Assembly (NCBI GenBank): GCA_016748015.1
Contig: JAAOMT010000231.1
Location: forward strand, 207,453-271,452
DNA from: Geosiphon pyriformis
Taxonomy: Eukaryota > Glomeromycota > Glomeromycetes > Archaeosporales > Geosiphonaceae
DNA: 64,000 bases
Direction of reading: 5' to 3'
Shown: positions 11,600 to 24,284 of the stretch, one piece after another
Position numbering within the stretch: position 1 is the first letter of the stretch
Layout: each line of letters starts with the position of its first letter
Notes under the pieces: model-generated
Database searches by the model: none
The model's input: only the letters and a program-made list of their open reading frames with translations
Told to the model about the DNA's origin: nothing
Position numbers and translations under genes: made by a program

Positions 11600-14500
11600 A
11601 AAAATGATTTAAAAATTAAATTTAGAAAAATAAACACGCGTGAAAATTAAGTTTCAGAAAAAAAACACGTATAAAAATTTAATGTTTATAAAAAAAACGC
11701 GTATAAAAATTAATGTTGAGAAAAATAAATGAATTACTGTAAATGAGCAAAAAGCCAAACCAGAAATTTAATAAGTATGAAATACTTTATTTTTTAATTA
11801 ATGAAAAATTTTTATTGGCTTTAAATGCTTTATTGGAAATCTTTGTATCTTTGAATTAGGATTTTTTGGATGTTTGAAATTAAAAAAAAAATTTCGCTTT
11901 GTTTGGATAAAAAATGAGTTATTTGAAAAGCTATCAAGTGTTATATTTTTGTATTTTTACTAACTGCATAAAAATTTTTGTTTGTTTCTTGCCTTTAAAT
12001 AAGCGAACGCAGAAATAATTTTTTTTTACAAAACTTATAGAAAAAAATTCGAAAATAAGAAGTATTAGCGTTAAGAAACGCCACTGGTTTTGGCCTACGA
12101 ATTAAAATTTAAAAAATTAAGAAACAAAATTAAAAGGATAAAATTTAATATAATCCCCTTTTTAATCTTTCTAATTAAAACAAATAATATCCCTTAGCAA
12201 ATTGAATAAAAATGTTTAGTTATAGCCAAAGCTACATGTTTTAAATCTTCACTTTCTTATTTATATTAATTTAGCATTTCAAAACAAAAACATCAAATAC
12301 ATAAACAAAGGTGAAGTGATAAAAAAGAATGTAACTTATTTGATTCAGTTTAAGCATCGGATTTAGTCACGCTGACTAGAATTTGAAATTTTGAATATTC
12401 AATTCGTATTTATGAAAGGATAACTGCTCTAATATTTTTGGACCAAAAGAATTGTTTTCATTAAAATTTTTGGTTGTTTTAAAATGAATATTTATGAGAA
12501 ATTACCCCCATAATTATTTGAATTTCAATCTTGGAAAGGTGTGTTTTAGACCTTAAAGGTAGCGAGATTTCTCTTTTTTATATTAATTATTATATTGATA
12601 TAGTTAGATTATAAAAAGTATGAACCTTTTAAAATCGGATTATAAATTAATTCAAAATTTTCACATTTAAAAACTTTTTAACATCTCGATCAACTTATTG
12701 TTTCCACAAAAAAGCGAGGTGTAAGGGCTTGGAAGAAACTAACCATCGTTAAAATATGACAGCTCTAACAACTAGTCATAAAAATTTTAATTTTTCAGTT
12801 TCCCAAAAACATTGTATTACGCATCCAATGTTTCTTATAATTGACAAAAAGATAACATTAAAAGTATCGGGAAGCTTAAGAATTATCAGTTATTAATATA
12901 TTTCCTAAATAAAAGCATCCTTAGTTTATAAAAAACAGAAGCAATTCTTTTTTCGGAACTTCAGGCACAATTAATGTCAATTAAATCGCACAGCAAACTA
13001 TTAACATATTCTTTAAAAAATATATTGAGCAATGTTATGGTATGTCTAGAGACTTTTTAAAGAAACCTACAATACTTTCCATTGATTAAATTAAAATACT
13101 TGTTTCAATTCATTTGCACAAATTAAAATAAATCCAATATGGTAAATAATTTCAACAGTCTCAGGCAAATGAAAGTTATTAAACTCAATAGATATTTGGT
13201 AAACATAAAATAAGCATATATTGTGATAATATGAAAATTAAAATCCTAATTCATTATTATACTATTTATTAGATATAAATTTAATAATAATAAATATAAG
13301 TCATAATATAAATCAACTTTTGAATCAATAATCAAATTTTAATTTGAATTAACAATAAAAAGTAAAATAATTAAATTTAACATTTTAATAATAAATAGAA
13401 AAGTGTATTAAATATTTCATCAATGTTAATTACTTGTATTTTAAGTTTCGAAAACATTTGGAATTTTCTAATTTAATTTTATGTATAATGAATTAGTTTC
13501 ATATATATATTTCATAATTTTAAGATACAAATTATAACTGGAAAAATTAAAAATTTTATAAACTATTTTTTAAATAAATTTATTATTTTCGAGTTTAAGA
13601 TAAATAAATTAGTTATTATGTTTATTGGGAAGATAAAATTTTTGCATATTCTTATTATAGTATTTTAATTGGTTCACTATTCGCTAATTGTATATGTTAT
13701 GAATTAATATCTTTAAATCTTGATTTTGATATATAAATTGGGTTTTACTTGATTTTTGAACAGATTCGAAGCAAGATAATTTATATTCAAAACAATTATT
13801 TGCGATATTATTTAATTTAATATGTTGTTTAAGTATTGTTCTTAATGTAAATATGTTTCTGTGCTTTAAATTAATTAAGAATTTTTTTAAAATAGTATTG
13901 TTTGTTGAACTGGCAATTTATAAAATTTAAATTAAGGTTATTTGATTTTCTATTCAATTAATTAAACAAAAACAAATTTTAATTCCAAATATAAATAGAC
14001 TCAATCCTACTATTTTGTTTTTAATATCAAGATAATCAATTGATAGTAATAAAAAGGGACTCTAATCAAGAAATAAAATTAGCCTTAAAATTGAATATGA
14101 TAATTATAATTGAAATATTTTGAGTAATATCTTTATCTACTGCTTCTTGCTAAGTTCATTTGTAGTAACTATTTATTTTTTACCACCAATTTACTTTGAA
14201 AGTAATTAAGAACTATATTAATTATTTTTTGCTGAATACTAAAACCAATAAAAGCCATTCAAAATAAAAAGGAAATTAATTTTCTAGCAGTTTATTTCTA
14301 AACACAATAAAAATTGACTTAACTAATATTTAAATCTTTTATTAAAATTTATTAAAATATTTTTAAAATATAAAGGTTAACAGAAATTTGATAGATGTCA
14401 ATATATACTGTATATAAACTGTATTTGAAGTATAAAATTTATAATATGTGGAATCATAAAAGATACCCACGTTGCAAAATGCTAAATTATTTTTCGACTT

Positions 14501-16853
14501 CAATTATTAATTTTCTAAGCTAAATTTAACCTTGGGAATATACAGAGGTAAAAATTACTTTTGGCTTGTAATCAGAATAGCTTTTCTCTTTAAGACTAAA
14601 TCTAATTGAATGTAAGTTAAACAAATACTTGTAAATTAAGTGTTTGAAACTCTTAATATAATAATTTGAACTTGAAAATAAATACCATAAGTTCGGTAAA
14701 TAGTATTTCTTATATCTTAGACACCAAGAATTGAATAATATTTACTGGATATTTCATAAAACAAAAAGTACTTTAAATCAAGAGGTCATCTAAAGAGAGT
14801 TTAATAATTTACACTATCTAAACCAAAAAAAATTTGATTCGGTTTTTTTTGACAAGCATTTTATAATTGTGATACAAATTATTATGTTACACATTTTACA
14901 TAATTTTATACATTATTAAAATATGATACATATTTAATTTATATATCAGAATCATGCATGACATTGAAATATTTATAAAAACTTTCTATTTTAAATTACC
15001 AAAAAAATACAAAAAAATGAGTCACCTTTTTCTTATTAATTAATCAACTAAGATAAATAAAGTCATCAACTAAATTTTATACTTTGAATCGAAAATTTTC
15101 AGGGGTTCCAGTTATAGATATTTTTACTTGTATTCATTATGTAAGATTCAACTTCTTAATTTTTTTCAAAATTTGAAATTCTGAGTAAATTTTAGATTTT
15201 TGATATCGTGAACTGCCAAACTATTTCAAAGATTATAAATATATTCAGTGTTTTTTATGAAGTTTGCTTATAAAATAATCACTTTTGACACAACAGCCAT
15301 GGAGAACATTATATGACATATATAGCAGTATTGCACAAAACACTGAAAATTTTGAGACTGGAAATGGTATTTCAAAAATCTTAGATCAAAGTGGGTTCCA
15401 GATGTACATTTTTCTCAAGAATATTGCTAAAAATGAGTAGCAAGGTTGTTTTAGCATATTAATTAAAGGAGCAATTTTCTGATAATTTAAAAATAAAATA
15501 ATATGCTGAGGTATTTTTTATATTAAAAATGTGATCAATCATAGAAATAGTTAAGATATTTGAAAATTATGGTGATGCCGTGTTTCAAATTGGTTCATGC
15601 GAAAATTATAATTAGGTTGTTATTAAAAATTAGAATTAAAATTGAGAAGATAAATAAATACAAGATATTACAATCTTTTTTTAACATATACGTTGATTTC
15701 AAGTTTTCTTTGAAAAATTTAGCTAAAACTTGAAGAGTCGTAAATCAAAGACAAAACGTTTTAATATAGTAGATTTTAATAATCTTTCAATTAATTTACA
15801 AAGCGTTTAAGCATATCTTTGATAGGTTTCTCTTTTTTAGCCAAATTGCAACTGTCAATATATATATTCTTGTGACACAAACATGTAATTTTGCCATCGA
15901 TAGAGAATTAGACAATTTGAGAATGCCCTTTAGAGTACAAGGTAGCTTAATTGTGCCTTGACTTTAATCACTCTACCATTTTTTATTCATAGGCAAAACA
16001 CTTGAATGAAAAACAGAATTTAATTCCTTTTCTATCTGTAATTCTAAAATTTTTCTGTTTGAGATATTCTTACAATCTTTTAACCTTCACCCCCTTTATC
16101 CTTAAATTTGTATTCTTATTTTCAGACCGTAGTACTGAATTGTGAATGTCTTTATAAGAGTAAAGGTATTAGTTAGAAAAAGAATCCGACTTTTTTATTC
16201 GAAGGGACTCGTCAATAAAATTAAGAATATTTTTTATCAAATTTTTGATTAATTGCAAGTGATTTTACTTGGGTGTTTTGATCTATGTTATTCCATCGTT
16301 CTGGTTTATTGATTCTGTTTAAATCAATCAGTTATAAAAACGAAATAAATAAGATGACAATTAATTTTGTACGCAAATGAAAATTTTGGATCCCAAATAA
16401 CGTCAGGGCCACGACCTAAAAAACCGTTTATTTTTTATATTTTAATCATTTTCGTTTAAGTTTATGTTCCTCAACAAAAGAATTTTACTTACGGTAACAC
16501 AATAGATCGGAATAATATCGACACGGAACTAATGTTTAAAGAAGTTACTTGAGATAGTGGAAGTCATTTTGATAAAGTTTTAAATTAAAGGGTAATTTTA
16601 AAAATAATTTTAAGAGTGAGAAAGTATTGCGAAAAAATAGATCAAATCTTTGCGTTTTCTTCCTTTCGAGCAAGCACGCACAGTCGTTACGATGAAATTA
16701 AAATGCGTGTAATTTGGCGAATTTCACCGTCGAAAATATTAGTAAAAAAACTGTTTTACTAACGGTAGTTACGGGTATTAGATTAACATATGCAATCACT
16801 TTTAATTCTGATAATATATATTAGTATATGATATCATCAGTTGTGTCAGGGTG
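11600..16853. other. AT desert, nothing recognised
   Basis: About 5.2 kb of very AT-rich sequence with short ORFs only. The part at about 13.2-14.0 kb is especially A/T-dominated. No gene, tRNA or ordered repeat was identified. Immediately upstream of the pseudogene, around 11630-11705, there is a loose repeat of an AAACACGYRTRAAAATT-like unit, about three copies. Confidence 0.45.
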
Positions 16854-17773
16854 TACAGTACTCCCCTAAAAAGTAACGGCCATTTCAAAATTTGACACGA
16901 AAATTCTAATACTTTTCCCATTTATTTTATTTTTCACAATTTATATACCAAATAAAAAATTATATCTAATACTGCTTCATTCCGCCTTAGCATTGAGGCA
17001 ATAACCTCTTCGAGAATAGTGGTATCGAATTTCTCCCATTCTTCCTTTAAAGCAAATTTTAAGTTCAACCACAGACTTCATCTTTTGGATATTATCCTTA
17101 AACAGTTTCCAATCTGTTCTCAATTAGATTTAGGTTTGGCAAATTCGCTAGTCACTTGATAATCGAGATTTTATTTTTTATTAACTATTTTTTGAATGAT
17201 ATTCTGAAATAGAAGCAAGCTTGTTTTTAAAACTTCAAGAGATTTATTTTTTCGCCATTTTTTTTGTATTTACAAAATCCTAATGTTGCTTTTAATTCTC
17301 CCGCGAAACATCCCCAAGCTATTGTGAATTTTCGTCCACTTTTGAAAGTAGGTTTCTGAGACATAAGGTTTTTTTGTGGCGATATGTGAGTCAAGTCTAG
17401 AATTTTAGAGTACATTTACGGCAGTTGAAAGACTACATTTTAAGGCCTTATTTTTTTGACAAGTTTGTGGGGGCATGTCGTTTTCCTTGACTTTAAATAC
17501 CGGAAAATCTTTTTCGTGGTTGCTAAGAATTTGTGGTCTTCCAGAATGTGATAAATTTCCACTTTTCCTATTTTTTAGTGCTTGTCTATTCGTTTAGCTG
17601 TGTACGAGTGTTTGTTATTTTTTTATAAGAATATTATAAAATTGTAGAGTTGTAAAAAGTAAAAAAAAATGTTAAGTTTATTTGTCAAAAAGGGAGAAAA
17701 CTTTGATACATGCATATTGATTTTTAAAATTGGTTGCACATGAAAATCAGGCGTTACTTTTTAGGAGTACGTA
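16854..17773 (-). mobile_element. Tc1/mariner element, internally deleted copy
   Basis: Terminal inverted repeats flank it: CAGTACTCCCCTAAAAAGTA on the left, and GTACTCCTAAAAAGTAACGC read inward from the right. Each lies next to a TA dinucleotide (16854-55 and 17772-73), as expected for TA-targeted Tc1/mariner insertion. The minus strand encodes transposase remnants: FKSGRKFTIAWGCFA near 17330, and a ruined PxLNLIENR-like stretch near 17130 matching the usual SPDLNPIEN region. The transposase is broken by stops and frame changes. At about 920 bp it is roughly 320 bp shorter than its sister at 28819-30061, whose subterminal sequence is alignable by eye. Confidence 0.85.
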
Positions 17774-20650
17774 CACAGATGGATTGTAATAAATCAATAC
17801 TATGCATTAGTACTATTTTCTGCATAATCTCCAGAGAGAATTAAGCCAATTTGCATTATAATTTTTCTTTAATGATAAATGCCCTGTTAATCGTTTTATT
17901 AATTATATTTGTAATCACTTTGTTATATATTTAAAGCAGTATTAACTTTAGTAAAAAAAACCCAATTATTGTTTTAAAGCTATTTTTGAGAATAATTTAA
18001 ATACATAATTAATAATATATTTTTAGGAATATTTTTGTTTTTGGCATTTCTTGCATGCAATAGATAAAAATTGTGCTTATGAAATTTTTTTTTTGAAAGA
18101 CTTTATGTTGTTAGAGATTACATTATTTAAAAAACTATAGGTTTTGTAAAATAAAAGAAAGATATATATATTGAAAATTAGGCATAAAATTAATAAAAGT
18201 AAAAGTGATGGTATCTGGAGAATTTATTTTTGCAATTTTGAATGTTTTTTATGTTAATTATTTCAGTAAAATAGCAGATGTTATAAAAATTAGGAATGAA
18301 CACATAAATTGGTAAGCATAACAGTATTATTTATTGTAATTATATTTGCATGCATATTTGTAAACAAGTAAAATAAATGCCATATTTTTAATTATGTAAA
18401 AAATTTAACAGTTTTATTCATAGATATAGTATAAGAATAGATATTGACAAAAATTTAAATTATATATTTTATCTCCAACCACCAATCTAATATCTAAATA
18501 TTAATAAGTTTTTTCAGTGATACGTTAAGAATTTTTGCCTAACAAATGTCTTTCAATAAAAATAATTACAGTGGTTGGATTATTGAATTAGAAATATCTT
18601 TTTTCCGAAACATAATTAGCGGGAAAATTATGGAAAACCTTTTCTGCTCACTGATAAAAAAAAATACTTGTTTCAATTGAAGCAATGAAAAATTCAAAGG
18701 AAGGATTCAATAAAAGATTAATGTGTAAGTTAAAAATATATGCCCGAGAAATTTTTTAATCTCTACATTTTTAATTCATAATTTCTTTTAATTAAAATAT
18801 TAAATATTGGTAAAAAATATTTGTCATAATTTATAATCAATATCAGTATCTTTGTTTTTCCAAAAATGAGATTTAAACGTTAAAAATTAAATTTTAGATG
18901 TTAATTATCCAAATTACAAAACAAACTTTATTATATTTGAAAGCTATATAAAACTAATCTTTATAGAAAGTGTAATAACTTTATATTTTTTAAGGTTGTC
19001 CTCAAAATATATATCTAATGAAAAAAATTATATATATATAAATTTATGAAATTTGCGTATGTTTTATAGCATAAAAAAAATTTTGTTTAATTAGTCAATC
19101 AGTTGTTGGTACCTCAATTTTAGCTGAAATATTTAAATTATAGAAATCTTTGTGTTCCTTGTTAAACACGGTTGTTTTATTTTTTTATTTGAGTTTTCAA
19201 AAAATTCACCTCGAAAACCGAAAAAGGAAGATATTTATTGGAAAGTCTTGAGACATTAAGTTTACAAAAATATTAGCACTTAGTGTATTTTAAGAGCTCA
19301 ATATTCCAAAGCTTTTAAATTCTCAAATTGGTGTAATAAATCAGGTCATTTACTATATATTCTTCTATTAAAATGAGTAAGTCCCTTCCAAAGATTTATT
19401 TTAATTCTTTGATAGAGATTTCTTAGAGGAATTTTTCGCCTACTATACCTGTTTATTTATTCCTATTTTTTCCATCCTATTATTATAATTACATTAAATT
19501 TTGCGTTTTAAAATCAATGTCTATTTCCAAAAATTAAGGTAAAAAATTATCGAAAATTGAAAAGTTGCTATATCTTAAATAGCTTTTTCTATTTCTTCAG
19601 CTATTAGCGAGAAAAAAAATGCGTTTAAGCAGCATAATTAATGATGTTTTGCAGAGTAAGTCTTGAATTAAACATTTTTTTTTAGATTTACACTCTATAC
19701 TGCAAAACTTAATTTCTTAAGGCCTCTCTAAATTAAATAAATAATATGTTACTTGATTAATGAGATAAATTCATCTAAATTATGAGCATAAAGAAGGCGA
19801 TGCTTGATAAAATCATAAAACATATTTTTATAATTTAAAAAATAGAGATTAATGATGATTAGTTAGTTCCCTTGATTAAATTAGGAGATAAAACTACTTG
19901 GTCAACGTTAGAATTAATGATTGATATATATAATTTAAATTTTACTTGGTAATTTTCGTTTCATTGAGGCTAATATTTAGTTGTAAAGATTTTAAATTTT
20001 TCAATAATAATTGCTTAAAATAAATATTTGATATTCGAGGATGTATTTTTTGCTTATATTGATAATTAAGAACTCACAACATTATAGATATCTATTTTTA
20101 AAAAGTAGCGCTTTTTTTTAAGGTTTCCAATTTAAGAGTTTGTTTTAATGAGAGTAAACAAAATATTTGGAGTCTAATTGTTAATTTAATACTTGTATTA
20201 ATAAAACTTCTGATTTATCGCTTTTAAATTAATGATAAATTGTAAATCCATTGATTTTAATAAGATATATCATTTTTCACTATTCTGTGTAATAAAATAA
20301 TTTTCTTGTCAATTTTGATAATACTATATTCTTACGGAAATAAGTACCACTAAAATAGGATTTTCCAGAAGAATACGGAAGATTTTTATTAACTTTGATG
20401 AAAAGTATATATTAAGTTGTTTTAGAATAAGTATCATTTTGTAATATCCTGTACATATACATATAATAACTTTATCAATTGTCGTGAATAATCTTATGAT
20501 TAATTTTATCTATGGAAAAATTTTAGGTATAAAGGGAAAGTTTTTCGATGTGTGCATAAATAACGAGAATATTAATTTGGAATATCTTTTATAACAATCT
20601 TTTTATGAAAAAATCCCTTACAAGAAAAAGTTAAAAGGATATTTGAACCC
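17774..20650. other. AT desert upstream of the lipase-like gene
   Basis: Very AT-rich. No supported ORF, RNA gene or ordered repeat was seen. The last few hundred bases presumably include upstream regulatory sequence of the lipase-like gene. Confidence 0.45.
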
Positions 20651-20658
20651 TATAAATA
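20651..20658 (+). promoter_or_regulatory. TATA box of the lipase-like gene
   Basis: TATAAATA lies about 119 bp upstream of the ATG at 20777. The same octamer precedes the orphan gene at 34119 by a comparable distance. Confidence 0.6.
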
Positions 20659-20776
20659 CAAATAGACATCTACAGTTTGCAAACCTTTTTTTTGGTTTAC
20701 TTTCTAGCTAAGGATTTCACTCATCGCATCTTTCAAATCGAAAATTCTGAAAGAAATACAATCAAATAATTCAAAA

Positions 20777-22115
20777 ATGAATTCCAAAATATCTTTCTCA
20801 CAACGAAAAGTCTCTTTTTTCAATCTATTATTACTATCATTATTATTAACATTAACGTTAGTAAACTACCTCTTTTCTAAAAAAGAATTTGCATATGAAA
20901 AACTGAGAACATACACAAATATTTCCAATATAGTTGTTAATAATACTCTGAAACAAAAATATTTAGATACCAATAATTTGACTAAAAGAGCTAGGAGAAT
21001 AATTGATAAAAATCAACTAGGTAAGATGTGGATTTTAGCTGAAATGGCTTACTATGCTCATCAGACATATTGTTTACTTGATGAATCAGGGTTTGTGGAA
21101 GAAGATATTTATGGTAGGTATGCTACTATTTCGCTTGCAAGATTTTAATTTTTTCTGAGAATGAAATTTTAAAATTTAGCGTGGGTATCTCACGCCGCCC
21201 GAAAAATTTTGAGGAACAATTTGTTTGTTCCAGCAATTGTGATACAAGTCAGAGGACGAGAATTAACCTTTGATAGAATGGTTGAATGGGATCGATCCTT
21301 AGCCTTTAAGACTCTAAAATTGGGTCAATTTGAAAACTTCAAAGTACCACTGGAATCTTATCAAAGGTTTGAAAGAAAATTGAAAGATAGAATATTGAAT
21401 TCTCTAGAGAAACTTGTGTCACATAAAAATTATAAAAATTATGCAAAACATAATTTTGTTTTTACAGGTCATGGTGAGGGCGGAGGTAATTAAGATTCTC
21501 AATTTTTTTTATTTCATTATATATTAAATTAATTAATGAATAAAACTTTTTTAAAAGCTCTAGCTACCTATGCTGCATTAGAGTTTTGGAGGCAGAATCG
21601 CGACATAATTAAGCCACAGCAAATTGTAATTGTTACATATGGAGCTCCAAGAATTGGAGATAATGGATTTATACGCTATATTTCAGAAAGATTCTTCGTC
21701 AACCGCGTGACTTACATCAATGATTACGTTCCATTATTTTTGAGCCGTACTTTTAAACATCCAAATACTGAGTATTGGATACTGCTTGACCTCTGTGAAT
21801 GTGGAGATGATAAACCTAAAATTTATAATTGCCATGTGAATTTTGGAACTGAAAATTCTGTAAGTATGGGTAAATATTTTTAACCTGATTTAAATATCTA
21901 GTGTAATTTAACCCATTTTGTCATAATTATTATAGAAATGTAATCTACAATTTCAAAAATCTTTACTAAAGGGAGAGCTAGAAAAAACCTCAGCGATTTA
22001 TGGCTCATTTATTAATGCACATAATGGACCCTATTTCGGGTACAGAATGAAACAATGTTATGAATATAAGCCATTTGCGGATATATATAATAGATATCAA
22101 TTTTGGGATTTTTAG
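20777..22115 (+). CDS. Secreted class-3 lipase-like protein lacking the catalytic Ser, four exons
   Basis: Exons 20777-21113, 21180-21485, 21558-21859 and 21936-22115 join in frame by GT-AG introns of 66, 72 and 76 bp, giving about 374 residues. Residues 13-34 form a hydrophobic signal peptide or anchor (FFNLLLLSLLLTLTLVNYLF), suggesting secretion. The alpha/beta-hydrolase core matches fungal Lipase_3: VFTGHGEGG ending exon 2 (residues 206-214), VIVTYGAPRIGDNGF, then RVTYINDYVP (Asp at about 270) and NAHNGPYFGYRM (His at about 344, in the HxxYFG arrangement of Rhizomucor-type lipases). In the nucleophile elbow, normally GHSxGG, residue 211 is Gly (GGT) and not Ser. Asp and His of the triad remain. 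Either this is a non-catalytic pseudo-lipase with a binding or other role, or it uses different chemistry. The final exon supplies the His and a C-terminal Cys. Confidence 0.85.
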
Positions 22116-24284
22116 CTTTACTTGAGAGTCTCAATTTACCTTCTTTTCATTCAATTGTATGCAAATTTGCCTTAAAATTTTGTAAAGTTGTTGATTATTA
22201 AAATTTTTATTGTGCTCAATTTTTTATTTTGAAAAATCCAAATTTTCAAGTTTTCAAAACGGTGAAATTTTTTTTAACTACCCCAACTTGCATCAACTAA
22301 AAAAATAAACTTATAAAATTTTGATAATAGTATAGAATAGATGGTAGCCATTCTGCAAATTTTATTATTTCCTCAAAATATTCGATTTTTTTAACAAGTT
22401 TATTTAAAAATTGAACTTGTGAGTCTTATAAATCAAATTTACACTCCACAAATTATGAAATTTTTGAATTTAGCAATGTAAATTTAATTCAAAAAAGACT
22501 TTTTATTTGTTTAAAGCGATAAAATAGGAAATTGAACTAGAATCTCTAAATATTTTCTAATTAATATCGTTATAAAGAGTTCTAACTTTCGGGTAATAAT
22601 TTTCTTTTCTCATTACCAAATTTAGCCGCAATACCATAATGCTCAAAGTTAACAAAAAAATCACACAATTTTTTATGAAAAAGCTAAATAACAAGCAAAA
22701 TCTACTTAATGTAATTTCTTCAAATATAAATGAGTTTACTTATATTTCAATGTGATAGGCTTTAAAATCGGTTTTTCGGTCAAAAGCTTTTAGAGAAGCT
22801 ATTATAAAGAATTAAATGTTAATGTCAACTAACAAACCATTTCTAATTTTATAAGAATAGTTCAACCGTGATAAACTTTGAGTCATAATTCTAAAAATCT
22901 TCTTTCTTTAATTCATTTATTTAAATATAGAATAGTCAACACTAATCAGATGAGTGTTTCTCCCTTTGTAAACTTGCATGCAGCCCCATCACGCAAAGCC
23001 TTTATTGAAACAAAAACAAGAAAATATTATGTTATTCTTAAAAAATTTTTTGCATAAAATGAAACTCGATTTAAATAAAATATAGAATTATTAAAAAAAG
23101 GGGTAGTTTTGGAAATTTTTGAAGTACGATTAAAATTCTTTATTTTTACGTTGATTTCAGTTAAAAAATCTATTAATAGACTATTTACTAATAACTTTTG
23201 AATATTAATTTACATGAAATTATATGAATTTTTTGAGCTTTTGTTTTTCAAATGAAAAATTTCAATGAAAAATAAAAACTAATTTTATGTATTTATTTTT
23301 AAATAAATTTTTTGTTTGGGCAGAGAAGGAAAAAAAAATTGGAATATTCTATAATTTATTTTAAAAATCTAAAAGTTAAAAATATTAATATCTTGCATAA
23401 AATCAGTTTTTAGCTCTTTCTTCATCTTTTTAATGAATTTAATTTTTTTTAAGAATCCTCATGTTTTAAGGGTGGATGATTAAAAGTGCGTTTTGAAAAA
23501 GCAAAAAAATCAGCATCTAGTTTTCCAGAAGCAAATACTTGTACATCGATTTCTAAACTTTTTTAAAGTTCCTTATTGATTCAATTCGGCCGAATCGACC
23601 AACAAATCGGTAAAAATTATTGCAACGTATGAAAACTTGCAAATCCCCTCCCCTAGTCATTGATGTAAACGTTTAATAGGCATGCTCTTGACTCAACCTA
23701 GGCCAATATCTTTATTGGAAAATTCTTATCCCTATACATTCACGTTTTGTTTATTTAATTTATAAAAGAAATTTTTGTTCAAGCCCAAATATGAAATCTC
23801 TAATCTTTTACAAAATTACTCTCTCAAAACGAAGTTTTCTATTATGCAAACATGTATTTAACAAGTCGGGTCCTGTGAAAATATGTACGGTGACTGATGT
23901 TTAGGTATTAAAAGGTGAATCAGCATTAGTAAAATTATGCTGGTGAAACAAAAAGTGAATAAAAATACAAAAGAATGTTTCACGATAGTGAATTTCTTCC
24001 ACCTGGGAAGCTTGTAAATCTATAAAAAGATGAGGGAGATATGAAAATATGTGCATGTAAAGTGAAGGAAAAGGAGAAGGGGAAGGAAAAGGAGAAGGGG
24101 AATGGGAAGGGGGGGGGTTTGTAAAAAATTTGTACTGTGAATACTATTATAGACAATTTAAAATACCAAAAATGGGTTATGCAATACTACTATATTATTA
24201 TGTAAAAAATGTAAAAAATATTAAATATTAATATTGAAAAGCTTGTTACTTTTCGTCCTTGGATTTGAATAAAATCTTTTATCC
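22116..24284. other. Intergenic, no gene recognised
   Basis: AT-rich sequence between the lipase-like gene (plus) and the 7TM gene (minus), which converge. A slightly GC-richer patch at about 23570-23720 shows no coding signature. A purine tract lies at 24061-24117. Confidence 0.45.
24061..24117. repeat. Purine-only (GGAAAAGGAGAAGGG) tract
   Basis: An almost pure G/A run with two near-identical 15-bp units, ending in a run of nine G. It lies just beyond the 3' end of the 7TM gene. Such tracts can form triplex or G-rich structures. No function is shown. Confidence 0.85.
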
